A stretch of DNA of 28,029 nucleotides. It comes from UBA6168 sp964442355. Lineage in GTDB: Bacteria; Bacteroidota; Bacteroidia; Chitinophagales; Saprospiraceae. Every line of letters starts with the position of its first letter. Position 1 is the stretch's first letter. Both the position numbers and the translations under genes were made by a program. Under the pieces are notes generated by a model. It saw only the letters and a list, made by a program, of their open reading frames with translations, did no database searches and was not told the origin of the DNA. This document shows positions 9,343 through 15,863 of this stretch, piece by piece. The stretch lies in assembly GCA_964442355.1 (NCBI GenBank), contig CAYTZS010000049.1:1-28029 (forward strand), read 5' to 3'.

Positions 9343-9717
9343 TCACCACACATTTTCCAAATCCTTTCCTTCGTAAACATGGTTACGCTCCGTCCAGTAG
9401 CTGCCCGTTTTCTTCTTCAGTTGTAGGCTGTCCTTTTTCCCAAACACCCTCGAAAGCAGCGCCACGGGAAAGAGGAAAACGAAGAAAACCAGCGTCAGCA
9501 TCACTTTCGATATCACCCAGCCCATGCCCTCGGCCAGTTTGTACCAAGCCCAATCCACCCATTTCGCCAGTGAGGGGATGAACGCACCGACCACGCCCAG
9601 GGCTATCGCCACATAAATCAGTGGCCTCGCCGGATGCAGCAGGTAGATGACCAACAGGCCAGTGGCGATAACGAGGCAGGTTTCGGTTGGTCGGCCTTTC
9701 TTGATTGGGTTTTCCAT
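9343..9717 (-). CDS. SxtJ-like small membrane protein
   Basis: This 124-residue integral membrane protein has hydrophobic segments at about 12-29, 31-50 and 73-94, a short cytoplasmic N-terminus (MENPIKKGRPTET) and a charged C-terminal tail ending in LENVW. It resembles SxtJ, a protein of unknown biochemical role encoded beside the O-carbamoyltransferase SxtI in saxitoxin clusters and beside related carbamoyltransferases in other bacteria. Here it is the last gene of the minus-strand operon, behind a DUF5989 gene and the carbamoyltransferase. By context it may help the carbamoyltransferase act at the membrane on a glycan substrate; this is inference. A hairpin lies immediately upstream of its start and another after its stop. 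Confidence 0.75.
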   Translation of the reverse strand: MENPIKKGRPTETCLVIATGLLVIYLLHPARPLIYVAIALGVVGAFIPSLAKWVDWAWYKLAEGMGWVISKVMLTLVFFVFLFPVALLSRVFGKKDSLQLKKKTGSYWTERNHVYEGKDLENVW

Positions 9718-9720
9718 GAC

Positions 9721-9790
9721 AAGGATTGAAGGAATGAAGGATTGAAGGATTGAATTAAGGCTGATTCAATCCTTCAATCCTTCATTCCTT
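9721..9790. repeat. 8-nt tandem units forming a 27-bp perfect hairpin between DUF5989 and SxtJ-like genes
   Basis: Tandem copies of ggattgaa or ggaatgaa (8-nt period) fill 9721-9756 and return as the reverse complement at 9764-9790. Arms 9729-9755 and 9764-9790 pair perfectly over 27 bp around an 8-nt loop. In the mRNA the hairpin begins within the DUF5989 stop codon and ends near the SxtJ-like start at 9717. It could therefore limit read-through or the translation of the downstream gene. Confidence 0.9.
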
Positions 9791-9938
9791 AGAAAAGGGT
9801 ATAAATAAACGGTGCCACTGCACTGCCCCCGCCAAATACCAGCAAAATGCCGAGCAGCAGCAGCACGATGATGACGGGCAGGAGCCAGAATTTTTTGCGC
9901 TCCCGCATGAAGTTCCAAAGGTCTTTGAAGAAATCCAT
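9789..9938 (-). CDS. DUF5989 / SxtK-like 49-residue membrane protein
   Basis: The ATG at 9938 opens a 49-residue frame ending at TAA 9789-9791. It begins MDFFKDLWNFMRERKKFWLLP, here described by its parts: an amphipathic N-terminus, a basic RERKK cluster, then one membrane helix at about residues 18-36 and a GGGSAVAPFIYTLF end. This matches my memory of the DUF5989 family of very short proteins found next to NodU/CmcH-type carbamoyltransferases and SxtJ-like proteins. SxtK of the saxitoxin cluster is of the same size and kind. Its role is unknown; membrane recruitment of the carbamoyltransferase is a reasonable inference. The preceding and following gaps both carry long hairpins. Confidence 0.8.
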   Translation of the reverse strand: MDFFKDLWNFMRERKKFWLLPVIIVLLLLGILLVFGGGSAVAPFIYTLF

Positions 9939-9946
9939 TTTATTTA

Positions 9947-10026
9947 GGTTTAGAGGGTTTAGAAAGGTTTAGTGGGTTTAGATGGGGCCAAACTAAACCC
10001 TCTAAACCCTCTAAACCTCCTAAACC
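9947..10026. repeat. 9-nt tandem units forming an imperfect long hairpin between carbamoyltransferase and DUF5989 genes
   Basis: Units of the form gggtttaga (9-10 nt) run from 9945 to 9982 and return as ctaaaccct from 9993 to 10026. The inner stem 9966-9981 with 9993-10008 pairs with one mismatch around an 11-nt loop. Allowing one bulge it continues outward to 9947 with 10026, giving roughly 35 bp. The element lies 7 nt past the carbamoyltransferase stop codon and upstream of the DUF5989 start. Confidence 0.85.
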
Positions 10027-10032
10027 CGCATG

Positions 10033-11895
10033 TCAATCCAACACAAACTCCTCCTGCCAGTTGTCCGTCTTCGTCCATTCGGGCTGGTCGGTCTTGGCAA
10101 AGAGGTAATCGCCCACCACGAGGTAGTCCATCTCGGTGCGCATGAAGCAGCGATAGGCATCGTCGGGGGTGCAGACGATAGGCTCGCCCCGCACGTTGAA
10201 GCTCGTGTTCACGATGACGGGACAGCCCGTCCGCTCCTTGAATTTTTCAATCAGCAAGTGGTAGCGGGGGTTCGTCTCTCGATGCACCGTTTGCACCCGT
10301 GCCGAGAAGTCCACGTGCGTAATCGCCTGTAAATCCGAGCGTTTCACGTAGAGGCGCTCCATCATCGGCAGGTCGAGGTAGTTGGCGGGCACTTGGGCTT
10401 TTTTGCCTTCGGCAATGTCCGCCACCAGCAGCATATACGGCGATGGGGCATCGAGGTCAAAAAACTGCCCGGCATCCTCCGCCAGCACCGACGGCGCAAA
10501 AGGCCGGAAGCTCTCCCGGTACTTGATTTTCAGGTTCAGCTTGCGCTGCATCTCCTCGTTGCGGGCATCGCCGATGATGCTTCGGGCACCCAGCGCCCGT
10601 GGCCCAAATTCCATGCGCCCCTGTACCCAACCGATGACGTTGCCTTCGGCAATGAGCGCCGCCACCCGCTCGGCCAGCTTCGCAAAATCGTCGAACTTCG
10701 TAAAAACGGCCTTGTACTTGCGGGCGGCCTGCTCCACCTCCAACCACGAGAACTCTGGGCCGAGGTAAGTGCCCTTCATGCCGTCCATGGCGGCAGTCAG
10801 TTTTCTTTCCTGCTTGAAATACAAATGTTGCGCCGCCAACGCAGCACCCAGCGCCCCGCCCGCATCACCAGCGGCAGGCTGGATGAATACTTTTTCAAAA
10901 ACACCGCTCCGCAACAACTTGCCGTTGGCTACGCAATTGAGCGCCACACCGCCCGCCATGCAGAGGTGCTTGGCCCCCGTCAGGCACTTGGCCTCTTGCG
11001 CCATGAGGATTACCACCTCCTCCGTCACCTGCTGGATGGCCAGCGCCAAGTCGCAGTGGTGCTGCTCCATCGGCTGTTCCGGCGTGCGGCGGGGAAAGCC
11101 GAACAGCTTTTGCCAAGCATCGTCCCGCACCATGCGCAGGCCCGTTGCGTAGCTGAAATATCGCTGGTTGAGCCAGAGAGAACCGTCGGGCCGGATGTCC
11201 ACCAGTTCGGTTTCGATAATTTTTTTGAAACGGGCAGTCTCTGGGGCGTTCGGCCTGCCGTAAGGTGCCAGCCCCATCAGCTTGTACTCGCCGGAATTGA
11301 CCCGGAAGCCAAGGAAGTACGTAAACGCCGAGTACAACAGCCCCAGCGAGTGCGGGAAGTGCAGTTCTTTTAGAATCTTGATGCCACTACCCTGCCCGTG
11401 CGAGATGCTTGCAGTTGCCCATTCTCCCACCCCATCGATGGTCAGGATGGCCGCTTCCTCGAAGCCGCTGGGATAAAACGCACTCGCCGCATGGCTCAGG
11501 TGGTGCTCCGGGAATAGCAGTTTCAGCTTGCGGGGGTCGTAGTCGCCGACCTTGGCCAGCTCCTCCCGAATGATTTTTTTCAGGAACATCTTCTCCTTCA
11601 ACCAAACGGGGATGGCCTTGATGAACGAGGCCAATCCTTGCGGCGCAAAGCCGTAGTAAGTGTCCAACAGCCGCTCGAATTTGAGCAGTGGTTTGTCGTA
11701 AAAAACCACAGCATCCAGTTCGTCAATGGAAAAGCCAGCCTGTTCGAGACAGAAGCGGGCGGCATTGGTGGGGAAGCCGGGGTCGTGTTTTTTTCGGGTA
11801 AAACGTTCTTCTTGCGCAGCGGCAATCACCTCACCGTTGTGCAGCACGGCAGCGGCGGAGTCGTGGTAGAAGGCGGATATGCCGAGTATTTTCAT
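10033..11895 (-). CDS. O-carbamoyltransferase, NodU/CmcH/SxtI family
   Basis: This 620-residue soluble enzyme would use carbamoyl phosphate and ATP, via carbamoyl-adenylate, to carbamoylate a hydroxyl of its acceptor. Its N-terminal Kae1-like domain opens with MKILGISAFYHDSAAAV, followed by AQEERFTRKKHD. The metal-binding HHLSHAASAF lies at 131-140 and the nucleotide site TIDGVGEWA at 152-160, with MAGGVALNCVANGKL near 315. The C-terminal YrdC-like part contains GARSIIGDARN near 435 and NTSFNVRGEPIV near 570. Length and motifs fit full-length members. Its ATG overlaps the upstream SGNH stop codon by 4 nt (ATGA), indicating translational coupling. Given the sugar-nucleotide genes upstream, the acceptor is probably a surface glycan residue rather than a toxin or antibiotic; the exact acceptor is unknown. 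Confidence 0.93.
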   Translation of the reverse strand: MKILGISAFYHDSAAAVLHNGEVIAAAQEERFTRKKHDPGFPTNAARFCLEQAGFSIDELDAVVFYDKPLLKFERLLDTYYGFAPQGLASFIKAIPVWLKEKMFLKKIIREELAKVGDYDPRKLKLLFPEHHLSHAASAFYPSGFEEAAILTIDGVGEWATASISHGQGSGIKILKELHFPHSLGLLYSAFTYFLGFRVNSGEYKLMGLAPYGRPNAPETARFKKIIETELVDIRPDGSLWLNQRYFSYATGLRMVRDDAWQKLFGFPRRTPEQPMEQHHCDLALAIQQVTEEVVILMAQEAKCLTGAKHLCMAGGVALNCVANGKLLRSGVFEKVFIQPAAGDAGGALGAALAAQHLYFKQERKLTAAMDGMKGTYLGPEFSWLEVEQAARKYKAVFTKFDDFAKLAERVAALIAEGNVIGWVQGRMEFGPRALGARSIIGDARNEEMQRKLNLKIKYRESFRPFAPSVLAEDAGQFFDLDAPSPYMLLVADIAEGKKAQVPANYLDLPMMERLYVKRSDLQAITHVDFSARVQTVHRETNPRYHLLIEKFKERTGCPVIVNTSFNVRGEPIVCTPDDAYRCFMRTEMDYLVVGDYLFAKTDQPEWTKTDNWQEEFVLD

Positions 11896-12992
11896 TGGGA
11901 GTTTTGAGTTTTAAGTTGCGAGTTTTGAGTTGAGGAGTCACTCGAAACTCGCAACTCAAAACTCAAAACTTCTTTAAGCCCCTGTGCAATCACCGCCTGC
12001 CCCTGCTCGCTCCAGTGGCAGTTGTCCACGGCCTTGAGGGGTAGTTTTTGCTCCAGCATCGTTTGTTCCAAAAGCCGGGCAGGGTCTTCGTAAAAAGCAG
12101 CCCCATTTGCCTCGAAAATGCGCTTCATCTCACTCATCTGCGGCTCGTAGATGTCGGCAGAGAAAGCTACCAACTTCGTGCCTTCGGGTAGGCGTTTGTG
12201 GATCATGGCCACGATTTGCTCCGTGCGTCGCACTGACTCGTCGAAGAGCGGATAGCTGCGTTTGTCGGTGGCGATGTAGTATTCCCCAACTCGATTCTCT
12301 TGTTTTAAAAGGTTTTGCTGTACGCCGTCCCAGCGTTCTTTCAGCCAAGCGGCGAAGAGCAGCCGTTGCCACCATGATTTGGGCACTTCGTAAAAAATGC
12401 TGCCATCGCTGTCGAGGTAGGGCCGGCGTTGGCCCACCTTGTAGCCACAGGCAATTTCGAGCGGGGCGTAGTTATCAATGAAATCGTTGCTGCACGTCTC
12501 CCAAACTACCACATCGGGCTTGATGCGATCCACCCATTTGTCCAAAACCATGTACTCCTGCAAAGTGCCGAAACCCGCATGACCGTATGCAAATGCCTCG
12601 AAGCCGAGACTGTCGGCAAGTATGTTGTAAAACGTGTGCTCGTTGCTCGCTTCGATGCTGGCCGTGTAGCTATCGCCGAGGAAAAGCACTTTGGGCTTCG
12701 TACTCAACGTGTCGCCAAAAGCCTTGAAGCCGTTCTGGTCGTAGCGGATATTGATGGGATAGGGCTGGCGGTTTACATCGAGCATTTCGCCCCGGTAGGA
12801 GTAGCCGGGCGTCATTTTCCAGCCGAGGTGGTCGTCTTTTTGTGCCGTGTCGTAGGGTGGGTTGAGCTTGTTTTCCTTCGTCACCAATCGCATGGCCAAT
12901 TCGCCCACCAAAAAGACGATGCCCAGCACAAATACCAAAATGATGCTGCTGTACAGTGCCTTGCGGCCAGAACTTAGCGGTGGTTTGGACAT
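11892..12992 (-). CDS. Membrane-anchored SGNH/GDSL-family hydrolase
   Basis: The 366-residue protein has one membrane helix at about 15-36 and a large domain probably outside the membrane. All four SGNH blocks are visible: GDSYT (nucleophile S108), the Gly block GHAGFGT at 137-143, SND with N169, and DNCHW with D323 and H326. Such proteins deacetylate or acetylate glycans; the direction cannot be told here. ATG at 12992 (MSKPPL) is preferred over a TTG 48 nt upstream because it places the helix normally and the extra residues have no counterpart. The last 20 or so residues (LRVSSDSSTQNSQLKTQNSQ) are not part of the domain but a read-through of the inverted repeat at 11900-11970. Its stop overlaps the carbamoyltransferase start, so the two are co-translated. 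Confidence 0.85.
   Translation of the reverse strand: MSKPPLSSGRKALYSSIILVFVLGIVFLVGELAMRLVTKENKLNPPYDTAQKDDHLGWKMTPGYSYRGEMLDVNRQPYPINIRYDQNGFKAFGDTLSTKPKVLFLGDSYTASIEASNEHTFYNILADSLGFEAFAYGHAGFGTLQEYMVLDKWVDRIKPDVVVWETCSNDFIDNYAPLEIACGYKVGQRRPYLDSDGSIFYEVPKSWWQRLLFAAWLKERWDGVQQNLLKQENRVGEYYIATDKRSYPLFDESVRRTEQIVAMIHKRLPEGTKLVAFSADIYEPQMSEMKRIFEANGAAFYEDPARLLEQTMLEQKLPLKAVDNCHWSEQGQAVIAQGLKEVLSFELRVSSDSSTQNSQLKTQNSQ
11900..11970. repeat. Inverted repeat of gagtttt units overlapping the 3' end of the SGNH gene
   Basis: Arms 11900-11930 and 11940-11970 (31 nt each) pair with two mismatches, both G-T type, around a 9-nt loop. The arms consist of agttttgagtt-type units separated by a gcg. The element lies inside the SGNH reading frame, just before the carbamoyltransferase start. 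Its right arm is translated into the low-complexity tail TQNSQLKTQNSQ. Confidence 0.88.
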
Positions 12993-13009
12993 AGTGGTTG
13001 AAAAGTACC

Positions 13010-13027
13010 TCCGGCATTGCAGCCGGA
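13010..13027. other. Short hairpin ahead of the SGNH gene
   Basis: A 6-bp perfect stem (tccggc at 13010-13015 with gccgga at 13022-13027) closes a 6-nt loop, 18 nt upstream of the SGNH ATG in a 109-nt gap after the cupin gene. It could modulate translation or be chance; no other signal is visible in the gap. Confidence 0.3.
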
Positions 13028-13101
13028 AAAATTCCTGCAAAACAACGAAGTTCGGCCAATATTGACCGACAGTTTTTCAAAATAGGTTGCCAACTGCCAA
13101 T

Positions 13102-13506
13102 TCACTTAACCTCCAATTCGGTAGGGTCGTGCGGCAAATCGGCGATGTTGAGCAGCAGGTTCAGCCCATCGGCCAAACCCTCAAAAGAGAGCCAGATGCC
13201 GGGTGGTACGGTCAGGCGGCAGTAGTTTTCAGGCGACAATTCAACCTCATCGGACTGGCCACAGGTAAGGCTGCCTAGACGGTCGTCGTGGAGGCGGAAA
13301 CGAATGTTGCCGACAGGTACCACAAGGTTGAGCGTCATGCGGCGGTGCCTCCTCCAGCCTTTTGCCTCCCCTTTTTTCACCGAAGAGAAATACGCTTCAC
13401 CGAAGGCCATGAAGCCCTCATCGGTGCTGCGCAATGCATGCATCACATTGCCTTTCTCACCAAGAATGATGCGCAGTGGTGTCAGTTTGCAGCCGTCAAT
13501 TTTCAT
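13102..13506 (-). CDS. dTDP-4-dehydrorhamnose 3,5-epimerase-like sugar cupin
   Basis: This 134-residue single-domain cupin resembles RmlC/WxcM-type sugar epimerases and isomerases. It contains the segment KGWRRHRRMTLNLVVPVG, with the family's histidine and aromatic pattern, followed by IRFRLHDDR, where RmlC-like enzymes have the strand before ...DxR. The C-terminal half has VPPGIWLSFEG, the usual PPGxxH/W turn. It would act on the 4-keto-6-deoxy sugar made by the preceding CDP-glucose 4,6-dehydratase. ATG at 13506 is chosen over the in-frame ATG at 13518 because it overlaps the dehydratase stop as TGATG, a classic coupled junction, and MKIDGC matches the usual N-terminus. Substrate and exact reaction are inferred from context. 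Confidence 0.75.
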   Translation of the reverse strand: MKIDGCKLTPLRIILGEKGNVMHALRSTDEGFMAFGEAYFSSVKKGEAKGWRRHRRMTLNLVVPVGNIRFRLHDDRLGSLTCGQSDEVELSPENYCRLTVPPGIWLSFEGLADGLNLLLNIADLPHDPTELEVK

Positions 13507-14600
13507 CACAGCATCCATGCAGCGCCACGCCTTTCGGCGGTTTTCGTGAAAAAATCGAGTTGACGGAGCGTCAATTGCATCATATTTTCATTTTGGTAAA
13601 AATGGCGATACCACTCACCCGTGAGCATGGTGGCTTCCTCAAATTTGAGGCTGGGTTTCCAGCCGAGCAGGGCATGTGCCTTGTTGCAGTTGAGTTGGAG
13701 CAGGGTCGCCTCCTTGAAAGTAGGATTGTCCTCTAGGACGAACTTTTCATTTTTGCCAGACGGCCAATGAACAGCGAGCGCCTCCAGCAGGTCGAGCACG
13801 GTCCGGTTTTGCGATGATTTGGGGCCAAAATTGAACGGCTCGCCGCTCAGGTCGGGCTGCTGGGCAAGCATCTGGCCGAGGCGCAAGTAGCCACTGAGCG
13901 GTTCCAGCACGTGCTGCCAAGGACGGGTAGCATTGGGCTTGCGCAAATGCACAGGCTGCCCCTCCGACCATGCCCGGATGCAGTCCGGCACGATGCGACC
14001 CTCCGCCCAGTCACCGCCACCGATGACGTTGCCAGCACGAGCGGTGGCGATGCGCACTGGGCTGTTTTTTTCCGAAAAAAAGCTGCGCTGCCATGCCCGC
14101 ACCACGATTTCGGCAGCAGCCTTGGAGGCGCCATAGGGGTCGTCAGCACCCAGTGGGTCAGCCTCGGTGTAACCCTCGTGCTGCTCCCGGTTGTCGTAAC
14201 ACTTGTCGGAGGTGACCATGACCATTGTGCAGGGGTGGCCGAGCTGCCGCACGGCTTCGAGGAGGTGGGCATGACCGAGGAGGTTAGTGGTGAGCGTGTC
14301 GAGTGGGCTTTCCAGCGATTTTTTGACGATGGACTGCGCTGCTAAATGGAAGATGAAGTCGGGCCGGACATCGTCCACGATTTTTTTCACCAATCCTGCA
14401 TCACGCACATCGGCGTGATGATGTTGGATGCGGTCGGGCAGCCCCAACACCTCGTACAGGGAGGGCTGTGTGGGCACACCATTGGCAAGGCCGTACACCT
14501 CAGCGCCCAGTTCGAGCAGCCAAGTGGCAAGCCATGCGCCCTTGAAACCCGTGTGGCCAGTGAGGAGTACCCGCTTTTTATGGTAGATGCCTGAGAACAA
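13506..14600 (-). CDS. rfbG: CDP-glucose 4,6-dehydratase
   Basis: This is an extended short-chain dehydrogenase that converts CDP-D-glucose to CDP-4-keto-6-deoxyglucose using bound NAD. The Rossmann motif TGHTGFKGAWLATWL is the hallmark of RfbG proteins. The catalytic pair is in DPYGASKAAAE (YxxxK), and FHLAAQSIVKKS and VTSDKCY are also typical. No ATG precedes the Rossmann motif. TTG codons occur at 14642, 14621 and 14600. The one at 14600 gives 364 residues, near the usual length of about 360, and starts just after a good -7 promoter box at 14619-14626. The partner gene for CDP-glucose synthesis (rfbF) is not in the window, and no rfbH-like dehydrase is present. The gene is the first of the minus-strand glycan operon. 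Confidence 0.9.
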   Translation of the reverse strand: MFSGIYHKKRVLLTGHTGFKGAWLATWLLELGAEVYGLANGVPTQPSLYEVLGLPDRIQHHHADVRDAGLVKKIVDDVRPDFIFHLAAQSIVKKSLESPLDTLTTNLLGHAHLLEAVRQLGHPCTMVMVTSDKCYDNREQHEGYTEADPLGADDPYGASKAAAEIVVRAWQRSFFSEKNSPVRIATARAGNVIGGGDWAEGRIVPDCIRAWSEGQPVHLRKPNATRPWQHVLEPLSGYLRLGQMLAQQPDLSGEPFNFGPKSSQNRTVLDLLEALAVHWPSGKNEKFVLEDNPTFKEATLLQLNCNKAHALLGWKPSLKFEEATMLTGEWYRHFYQNENMMQLTLRQLDFFTKTAERRGAAWML

Positions 14601-14618
14601 CTGCGCTATTTTTAAAAG

Positions 14619-14626
14619 CAAAGATA
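14619..14626 (-). promoter_or_regulatory. -7 box of the glycan operon promoter
   Basis: The minus strand reads TATCTTTG here, an exact match to the Bacteroidota -7 consensus TAnnTTTG. A start about 7 nt downstream (near 14612) would give a leader of about 12 nt before the TTG at 14600. A good -33 TTG at the usual 19-21 nt spacing is not evident, so the call rests on the -7 box and position. Confidence 0.55.
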
Positions 14627-14736
14627 CGACCTCGAAAATCAATCGTTGCTGTGACTCGAAGAGCCGCTTGGGGCGAAATCATGCAAACTCAAAAAAGGCA
14701 AGCAGGCAATATCCTTTTTCTCTGCAACTTTGCGGC

Positions 14737-15105
14737 GTGAAAATCATCGGCAAAATAAGCCTCTACCTCGGCATCGTGCTGTTGTCGCTCATCAACTTAG
14801 GGTTGCAGGGTGTTCACGACGTGCATCTGCCCCCAGCAAAGGGGGTGAGCGCCGAGCATTGGTCGGGGACGGTGCGTTCGATTCACGACATACCGTTTTG
14901 CCAGACCGAGCAGAAGACCAGCCCAAGTTCTCAGCAGGGCAACGGCTTCGTGCCTGTCAAACATCCAGCACCAGTGGGCTTCGCAAGATTGGCCCACCTG
15001 AACGATGCAGCAGCAACAGCGGCCAAGTACTTCTGCCAATCGAGGTACTTGCCCATCTCGCTCAAAACTACTGACGTCATTTTCCCTTTCCACCAGTTCT
15101 GGTGA
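14737..15105 (+). CDS. Small membrane-anchored protein of unknown function
   Basis: A GTG start at 14737 opens a 122-residue protein, beginning MKIIGKISLYLGIVLLSLIN, with one hydrophobic N-terminal segment (residues 6-25: signal anchor or signal peptide). It has no ATG start; the frame also extends upstream to 14587, but those residues look random. The rest is a polar segment with two Cys (about 57 and 99) and an aromatic end, VIFPFHQFW. A -7-like element CAACTTTG at 14725-14732 would place the transcript start at or near the GTG. I do not recognise the family. It is divergent from the dehydratase gene. Confidence 0.55.
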   Translation: MKIIGKISLYLGIVLLSLINLGLQGVHDVHLPPAKGVSAEHWSGTVRSIHDIPFCQTEQKTSPSSQQGNGFVPVKHPAPVGFARLAHLNDAAATAAKYFCQSRYLPISLKTTDVIFPFHQFW

Positions 15106-15223
15106 TTCCATTTTCCAAAAGTTTATGAGGGGCCATGCCCCCATTCTGTCCGTCATCTGCGATGGCCGACACGTGCGCCGTGCCAGCCATTGGCACACCA
15201 AAATCATTTATAAAAATCGGAAA

Positions 15224-15745
15224 ATGGAATTATCAAATAGCATCGTTGTGGTCATCACGCTGGCCATTGTCATCATCCCCGTCTTACTGATAATGCGGTC
15301 TGTGAGCAAGAAAAAAAAGGAATTGTCCGACCGCGTAAACACACTTAAAACGCTATACCAATTGGTCCTTTCGGATAGCGACGCCTGGGACAACATCGTG
15401 CTCGGCATGGACATGGCGGCGGGGAAACTTCTTTGGGTTACGGCAGGAAAAACGCCGGACGAGCACATCTTGATTGACCTACGGGAAATTGAGAAATGTA
15501 AGCCTGTCAACGTTGTTAGGAGCGTGGTTTACAACAAAGAAAGTTCGCAGGTGATTGACCAAATTGGGCTAGAGCTGCTGCCGAAGGATGGCAAGAAACT
15601 GCCCATTTACCTCGAATTTTACAACGTGGGCAACCCATTCATCTTTAACACACAACTGCAACTACAGGCAAAGTGGAACCGATTGATTTCCGCCCATCTT
15701 GCCGACCATACAAAGGTTGGGGGCGGCACAAGCAGCCGGGCATAA
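15224..15745 (+). CDS. Membrane-anchored protein of unknown function
   Basis: The 173-residue protein begins MELSNSIVVVITLAIVIIP with one transmembrane helix at about 6-26. A basic stop-transfer stretch SKKKKELSDR follows, so the remaining 140 residues are probably cytoplasmic. That part is mixed alpha/beta (LLWVTAGKTPDEHILIDLREIEKCK ... PIYLEFYNVGNPF, each part quoted briefly) and resembles a small PH-like or ligand-binding fold, but I do not recognise it. ATG at 15224 is chosen because the frame upstream is not protein-like and the start follows an A-rich leader. It may be cotranscribed with the gene ending at 15105 (118-nt gap). A terminator follows. Confidence 0.7.
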   Translation: MELSNSIVVVITLAIVIIPVLLIMRSVSKKKKELSDRVNTLKTLYQLVLSDSDAWDNIVLGMDMAAGKLLWVTAGKTPDEHILIDLREIEKCKPVNVVRSVVYNKESSQVIDQIGLELLPKDGKKLPIYLEFYNVGNPFIFNTQLQLQAKWNRLISAHLADHTKVGGGTSSRA

Positions 15746-15767
15746 TTGCCCCAATTTGCAAAAAAGA

Positions 15768-15803
15768 GGCCGGTCGGGAAGAACCCCGGCCGGCCATTTT
15801 TTT
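15768..15803. terminator. Bidirectional terminator between the 173-residue protein gene and purF
   Basis: An 11-bp GC-rich stem (15768-15778 with 15785-15795, one G-T pair) closes a 6-nt loop and is followed by a run of seven T. A run of A before the left arm gives the same signal on the minus strand. The two flanking genes converge on it. Confidence 0.9.
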
Positions 15804-15863
15804 ATTGCCTTATTTTATCAAATACCTTATGGTAGCAGTAATTTTTACTGCACAGCTACTCAC

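Noticed and set aside
9228..9581. 117-codon plus-strand frame with repeated MGCWS-type residues
   Set aside because: The repetition is the 21-nt array read in frame, and the rest is antisense to the well-supported SxtJ-like gene.
9945..10026. Telomere-like tttaggg motifs
   Set aside because: The true unit is gggtttaga at about 9 nt, arranged as a hairpin between two genes of a circular-type bacterial operon; likeness to plant telomere repeats is chance.
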